Made by a program: the position numbers and the translations under genes. From Bimuria novae-zelandiae CBS 107.79 (taxonomy: Eukaryota > Ascomycota > Dothideomycetes > Pleosporales > Didymosphaeriaceae), in assembly GCA_010015655.1 (NCBI GenBank), contig ML976745.1:186102-248455 (forward strand): a stretch of DNA of 62,354 nt, in the 5' to 3' direction. A model generated the notes under the pieces. The model was not told the DNA's origin and did no database searches. It saw nothing but the letters and a program-made list of their open reading frames with translations. Shown piece after piece: positions 57,165-62,354 of the stretch. Position 1 is the stretch's first letter; the number at the start of each line of letters is the position of its first letter.

Positions 57165-58337
57165 CTAACTATAATTTCTGGTTTATTCATCGCTATTAGA
57201 AAAGCACTCCTATATATTATCTAATACTTTAAAAGCTATATCTACATCTACCTCTATATTTATCTCTACCTAAAGCTACACTTAAAGTTCCTTTTACTGT
57301 TTCTTAGTTACGTACTTGTTTTTTATTATATTATAATATGTATTAATTTTTAAGTTATTATTATGTTCTACCTCCTCCTCGCATTTATCGCTTTAATTAC
57401 TTTTAATACATAATTTATTAGCGTTAAGATATAAATTTTATTATTACTTAGAAAGTTCAAAGTAGGGATTAACTTACGTTGTATATAACTATTAGTACGT
57501 ATATATAATAAAATAATATTATAAACTTACTCTTATTTTTTATTCACTACTATTACTAATTCCTTTAGCGTTAGATTATTTATAAAGCTCTACTCATCCT
57601 CCATAGCTACCTTATTTTAAAAAAATAAAGTTAAATTTTATTAATTCTTTTCTATAGATCGTACCATAATCTTCTTAAGAATACTGCTAGACCTATATAT
57701 TCTAGTAGAGGAGTAATTACTAAACTTCTAATTAAAACTACTTACGCGTATTTGCCAAACCTTCTCTAGTTTTTATATGTTACTACTTATTAAACTGTAA
57801 CTTTATACGCTCCTATTTCTTATAAATATAATTAAATTCAATGTACAATTACTCTACTATAGCTATTTAGCACAAGAGCGTAATGAATAGCTATATTAAC
57901 CTAGTACCCTTTTTTTTTATAAAAATAATTTTTGTGAGCTTTTTTTCTTACTTCTTAACTATCCTTATTTTTATGTCCTATTTAGCTATTTTAAGTTTGC
58001 TCTTAAGCCAGTACTTTACTATGTAATTAACTACTTTTATATTATTTAGCGCCTTCTTTTTTATATTTATTTAAGTAGCTTAATCCCTTTACGCTATAGC
58101 GCGACTACTAGCACTTAATAATCCATTATATAGAACACTAAGATTTATAAAGGTTTCTCTTTAGGAACTACTTTAGTCACGCTTTATATTATTATTATTA
58201 ACCTTATTTTCTTTGCACGCAAAATCCTATAATAGTTAGTATATACTATTATAAATAAGTATACTAATTACATTGATAAACGTATATTAATTATTATATT
58301 TAAAACCTAAAGGACCTTAACTCCGTAACATTATAAT
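57165..58337. other. RIP-degraded AT-rich DNA
   Basis: TA-rich, with stops in every frame. No repeat ends or protein motifs could be recognised. Confidence 0.55.
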
Positions 58338-58592
58338 TGTCCGTACGCAGTACAGGCAGCTACCTAATACGATGTCTTAAGACAGGTGACAATGGTTATG
58401 TAATACCGCACAGGCAAAGGCACAGACCATAGTCACCGTGCGCGAGCATTAATCCTTATAACCCCCTTTCCTCCGTACGTAGAATAGACAGACAAGACTT
58501 GAATACCAGATCCTTTTCTCACCCGTACCATCGTACAACTATCTAGCCCTATCATATCGCGATATGCTTGGCTTAGTATAGCCCATTCAACA
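58338..58592. mobile_element. Solo LTR (family C)
   Basis: Starts TGTCCGTACGCAG and ends CATTCAACA, 255 bp, flanked by the 5-bp duplication ATAAT (58333-58337 and 58593-58597). Much less TA-rich than its surroundings. The duplication is itself AT-rich, so chance is not negligible, but TG...CA ends and the composition boundary coincide with it. Confidence 0.7.
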
Positions 58593-58999
58593 ATAATACT
58601 ATTTTTAGGCTATTAAAGTAGTTACTATACTTTTCTTTTTTAAGAAAATAGTATCTATTATTATAGGTGCGCATATGTAATAAACGTATATAATAACGTA
58701 AGTAGGCAGTTAAAAGGCTAACTTAGATACGTAATTATAAGAGAAAAAAGGTTGAGAAACGCTATATTACTTAGCCTCGCTTAGCGCTTGTGGCCCGTGC
58801 GCTAGATCTAATTAAAACAAGCTTCTCTTACTCTTATCTGGCCTTTTATAACATAATTATAATAGCGTATACTAAAAAAATTTATAATCTAAAGTAGTCT
58901 ATAACTAGCAGAAAGGCTCTAAAAAAGACGCTAGCTAGTAAGGTAGCTTATAAAGCAGCTTCCAAGGCACCCGCTATACCTAATAGAAAGAAGCGCTAA
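58593..58999. other. RIP-degraded AT-rich DNA
   Basis: No gene or repeat end recognised in this 400-bp spacer between two solo LTRs. Confidence 0.5.
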
Positions 59000-59451
59000 T
59001 GTTACGACCACGAACCCCACAAGGATGAAGAAGCCAGACAATTACGCCAAGAGAGTAATTGTTAACGAAGTAGCAGAGTTAACGGGACCTAACGGGGCGC
59101 GGGGCAGCTTAGTTAGCAGTCACGTGACGAAGTCCCGCATAAAGGGAAGTCCCATGGGACTATCGTAGTCCCTGGGACTACAGGGCCTTGGCGGGACTAC
59201 GAAGAAGGAATAGGCTAGTATATAGTGTGGCGACTTTCCTATTGTTGTTTCCTTCCTTGTAGTTAACTTATATATCTTCTGTGCGAGTACGTTCTTCTAT
59301 ACAGACTAATAGTTATCTTATTTGTTATAAGATTGGATTGTCCAGCCGCGCTAAGTGTCGCATTAACTTATACCACTAAATAATCCGTGAAGCACCACGA
59401 TACCTTACCGCCCTAACCCGGATCGGAACAAGGTGTGAGAGCCTCATAACA
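59000..59451. mobile_element. Solo LTR (family A), less degraded copy
   Basis: Starts TGTTACGACCACGAACCCC and ends CATAACA, 452 bp, with the 5-bp duplication GCTAA on both sides (58995-58999 and 59452-59456). TGTTA/TAACA are perfect short inverted ends. Homologous to 45759-46255 but GC-richer. Confidence 0.92.
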
Positions 59452-61316
59452 GCTAATATTGTAAGGGGCTAGGTGCTCAAGGAGCCAAAGGTGCCAAAAG
59501 AATACTTATAAATTTAATAGTAAGTCTAAAGTTAAGCTTTAGGCGTTAAACTTATATATCTAGGGTTTGCATAACTAAGGGTTAAGAATCTAAAGTAATA
59601 ACTAGGCGTAGCCTATTATATACCTCCCTTCCCTCTATTAAGGGTAAAAATTCTTTACGTCTTATCTTATTTATGTAGCTTCGTGATCGTTTTATTATCT
59701 ACTTATAATCCTCTTACTACTATAAACTTTTTACTAGTTCCGTTCTCGCGTGTCTAATTTTATATTCTTACTATAAGTAATTACTATAATAGTATGTTCG
59801 CGCTAGTGCGTTTACTTATTATTATATATATAAAATTACTTCTTACTTAGCTTTTAGACCTTACTCTTTTAAGCTCTTTATTTTCTTAGCTTAACTTCGT
59901 GCGCTATAACATTTTACTTTTAACTTAGTCTTCTTTAACTTCGCGACCTAATTCCCCTTACTATTTTAATAAAATAGCTAGTCCTTTACGTAATAGCTAT
60001 ATAATAAAGACGCTTAAGCGTTAAAGGCGTGCTACTAACTTTAATAATAAAATAAAAAAAGGCCTATCCTTAATATAGTTACTTAATTACTAACTTAAAA
60101 AGACTAAGCTTTTTTAAAATAAGACTACTATTTCTAACGCTAGCGTAATTCTTTTTAGCTAGCTTATTAAAAAGTTTAGTCCTTTTAAAGCTTGCGAAGA
60201 AAGTTCTAAACCCTTTTTTATATTTTTTTATATTTTTTTTTACTTTCTAACTCGCCTCTTTACTTTTCTAACCTTTTTTTTGTTTTTTATCGGCCTGGGT
60301 GTGCGCACTTATTAACTTAATAAGCTTAGCTTTTAGGGTCTAATCTTACTACGCGCGATAATTAAGCGCTAGTATATTAATTATATTACTTATAAATATA
60401 TTTATTAGTAGGTACTAGCGGGTAAAATAGTATCCTACAAGGAGTGCTATACCTATAAGCTTATTAGCTACACTAGATAAGTATGCTTTAGTCTAACTTA
60501 TTCTAAATAACTTTAAGGTGTGCTTTACTAACTCCTTTCTCTACCTAGATTTAGCCTGCCCTTAATAAAGTTAGCCGCAAAGAGTTTACTAATATTATAG
60601 TTATTAGTATAGGCTACCTTATAAATAAGGTTTTAAAGCGTAGCTAGGAATAAAAGACCTTTTTATTAACCTTAACGCGTTTTATTCTACTTATAAAGTT
60701 ATTATTATTAATTACTATACCTCCTTTAGGAGCAAGACTACTACTACTTTAGGCCCTATTACTTTTTCTTTTAAGGCTATTTAGCTCTTAGAGCGCATCG
60801 CTATTGCAGTTAAAAAGACTTTTAACTTTTTCTAAATTTATACCACTAATTTTAAAGTATTTTATTAAGAGTGTAAAAACCCTTTTATAAGTTTTTTTTA
60901 AATAATAAAGCTATCTTCTAAGGCTAATATTATATAGCTCTTTAGCAGGTTCGTAGTAGTAGATAAGGGTATTATAATAGATAGTCTTTAGATAATAAAT
61001 AATATTCTCGCGGAAGCTAATATACTTACTTAAGCCTACTAAGGCTTGTACTAGTAGCTTTAGGCTATTATAATTAAAAAGTGCTTAAGTAAGGAGGATA
61101 ATAGCTTCCTTAACTTTAGTAGTATTTTAAAGGGTAGAAAAGTAGACCTAAATATTATTAAAAAAGGTTTTACTATTTCTTTAGTAATTAAAAATACCCC
61201 TTTTACCTAGTTCTTCTCTTCTTCTTACTTTAGTTTACTTCTAAGGCTTACTTCTTTTATAAAGATTATCCCTTATTACTATAAGAATTATTTAGTCCCC
61301 TTATTATCCCTAGTAG
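59452..61316. other. RIP-degraded AT-rich DNA
   Basis: About 1.9 kb of TA-rich, stop-filled sequence. No protein family can be recognised by eye; it is presumably an old transposon. Confidence 0.5.
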
Positions 61317-61460
61317 CAGAGTTGCCAACAATCAATCAATCTATCAATCAATTAGTATTTTTGCTCAAATTGATCCTATCAATCAAATCAATCTCTCTCT
61401 CTCTCTCCATAATCAATCAGTTCAGTTTTTTCCTATTTTTTTGATTGATTGATTGATTCT
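61317..61460. repeat. hAT-like terminus with AATC subterminal repeats
   Basis: CAGAGTTGCCAACAATC at 61317 closely matches the hAT end at 61968 (CAGCGCTGCCAACGAATC). It is followed by AATC repeats, a (CT)n run and then GATT repeats at about 61,440-61,460, which form an inverted arrangement. The opposite end was not found. Confidence 0.45.
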
Positions 61461-61967
61461 TTTGATCTATTTTTACGCCGTATTTAACGCTAAGAAGGCC
61501 TTTTAAAGCAGTAATATTAATAAGTATAGTTAATTATACGTATTATTAGTGTTAGTTATTTGGTGTTTTTAGTGATTTCTTAATTGGGTAATTAGCTAGC
61601 TTAACACCCTAATTTTGGCGCGTCTGCCCTCTCTATTAATACTCTCTCCTACCCTCCTCCTACACTCTCTCGCACCCTCTCTCTTACACGTATATAATAG
61701 CCTTAGGTTTACGAAATAAAAGCAAAAGGAGCTTTCTAAGTATAGTAAAAAGGCTAGTAGCGTTACTAGTTGTCGCGCCTAGCTTATAGAGTACATAAGA
61801 CCTGCTAGCAACTCAGGGTAGCTAGAGCTTTAAGACTAAGCTCCGGGACCTTAACGCTATAGCTTTTAACGCAAAGTCTTTACTCTTAATTAACACGCTC
61901 TTAAGGCCTTTAAACGTATTAACGCCCTCTCGTAAGCTACTAGAGACACCAACGCTACCCTTTTAAG
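61461..61967. other. Spacer before the hAT element
   Basis: Mixed AT-rich sequence with a CT-rich stretch of CTCTCTCCTACCC-like repeats at about 61,630-61,690. No gene seen. Confidence 0.5.
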
Positions 61968-62354
61968 CAGCGCTGCCAACGAATCGAACAGGATCCGAAC
62001 AAGGTGCTTGTTCGTTCGTTCGGCCCACATACAAATGTTCGTTCGTTCGAGACGACTCGAACAGGAGCATCTTCGAACAGTCCAACGAACGTTCGGCCGA
62101 ACGTTCGTATAAAACTTTCCTAATTAGGAAGCAGGTTGGTGTTGTGGTTAAGAAACTAGCTATTGTCCACTAGCTAGATGTTTTGGCCGGCATCCTTCTT
62201 GACGACGTGTTTTGACAACGCCGTGAGGTGACTCGATACGGCGTCTCTCGTGAGCCAGTTCTTCTGCAGTTGTAGAGCTTCGACGACGGCTGGCGATAAT
62301 GAATTGCGATCGCACGTGATTGTTCTCCTAGCGGACGAGAAACACCGCTCGCAG
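61968..62354 (-). mobile_element. Terminus of a hAT-family DNA transposon (continues beyond window)
   Basis: The terminal motif CAGCGCTGCCAACG at 61968 is typical of hAT inverted repeats. It is followed by about 140 bp dense in GAAC/GTTC motifs in both orientations (TGTTCGTTCGTTCG, CGAACGTTCGGCCGAACG), as expected for subterminal transposase-binding repeats. Transposase coding sequence on the minus strand follows. Composition is normal, unlike the neighbouring RIP-degraded DNA. Confidence 0.8.
62174..62354 (-). CDS. hAT transposase, C-terminal fragment (dimerisation domain)
   Basis: The last 59 codons and stop of a gene that runs off the right edge. The frame reads CERCFSSARRTITCDRNSLS and PAVVEALQLQKNWL, the conserved hAT C-terminal dimerisation motif (usually ERxFSxAxxxxxxxRxxLxPxxxExLxxLK). 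The stop is TAG at 62174-62176, about 200 bp inside the element terminus, normal for hAT elements. No stop or frameshift is seen in the visible part, so the transposase may be intact. Confidence 0.88.
   Translation of the reverse strand, partial: CERCFSSARRTITCDRNSLSPAVVEALQLQKNWLTRDAVSSHLTALSKHVVKKDAGQNI

Noticed and set aside
61317..61630. Considered a complete hAT-type miniature element ending at TTGGCGCGTCTG
   Set aside because: The inverse end matches poorly, and the flanking 8-mers (CCTAGTAG and CCCTCTCT) are not duplicates.

Overview
The window reads as nuclear DNA of a filamentous ascomycete (Pezizomycotina). The evidence is short 48-120 nt GT-AG introns, ATG starts in good Kozak context, typical fungal housekeeping genes, and a sharp switch from balanced, gene-rich DNA to TA-rich DNA full of stop codons and dead transposons. 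That switch is the usual footprint of repeat-induced point mutation (RIP). Gene content and a Fot1/pogo element of about 1.8 kb suggest Dothideomycetes, perhaps Pleosporales; this is inference.

Layout. 1-2.3 kb: TCT microsatellite and sequence without a convincing gene. 2.3-27.3 kb is a conventional gene block: F-box protein, amidase, mitochondrial DEAD-box helicase (Mss116 type), secreted Cys-containing protein, Sep1/Hcm1-like forkhead factor, HIS3, RNA polymerase I/III subunit AC19, complex I LYR subunit (NDUFA6 type), splicing factor BUD31, a single-pass membrane protein with Ser/Thr-rich ectodomain, a small multi-pass membrane protein, and mitochondrial ArgJ (arg7). HIS3/AC19, complex I/BUD31 and amidase/helicase are head-to-head pairs sharing short promoters.

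27.9-43.2 kb is an accessory block: a NACHT-type STAND (NLR-like) gene, an NmrA-like protein, an unnamed conserved fungal protein, a DUF7580-like plus subtilisin (S8) gene, a zinc-finger/J-domain/ankyrin fusion gene, and an SDR. All but NmrA carry premature stops or frameshifts. Every nonsense codon could come from a single C-to-T change in CAA, CAG or CGA, as expected from RIP leaking out of the neighbouring repeats. 43.8-45.3 kb holds an intact MFS transporter.

45.6 kb to the end is a nested transposon graveyard around one small gene island, a hotdog thioesterase at 48.2-48.9 kb that itself has an in-frame stop. I can delimit a Fot1/pogo element (TA target duplication, about 50-bp inverted repeats) split by a solo LTR; a Ty3/gypsy chromovirus relic (RT, RNase H, integrase, chromodomain) split by another solo LTR; a complete 3.2-kb LTR element with 173-bp LTRs and target duplication CTAAC; two further solo LTRs; and, at the right edge, the end of a hAT transposon whose transposase C-terminus is still open. 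Target-site duplications at five junction pairs give an order of insertions relative to RIP.

Exon boundaries were read by eye from splice signals and reading phase. Family names come from recognised motifs, with no database search.
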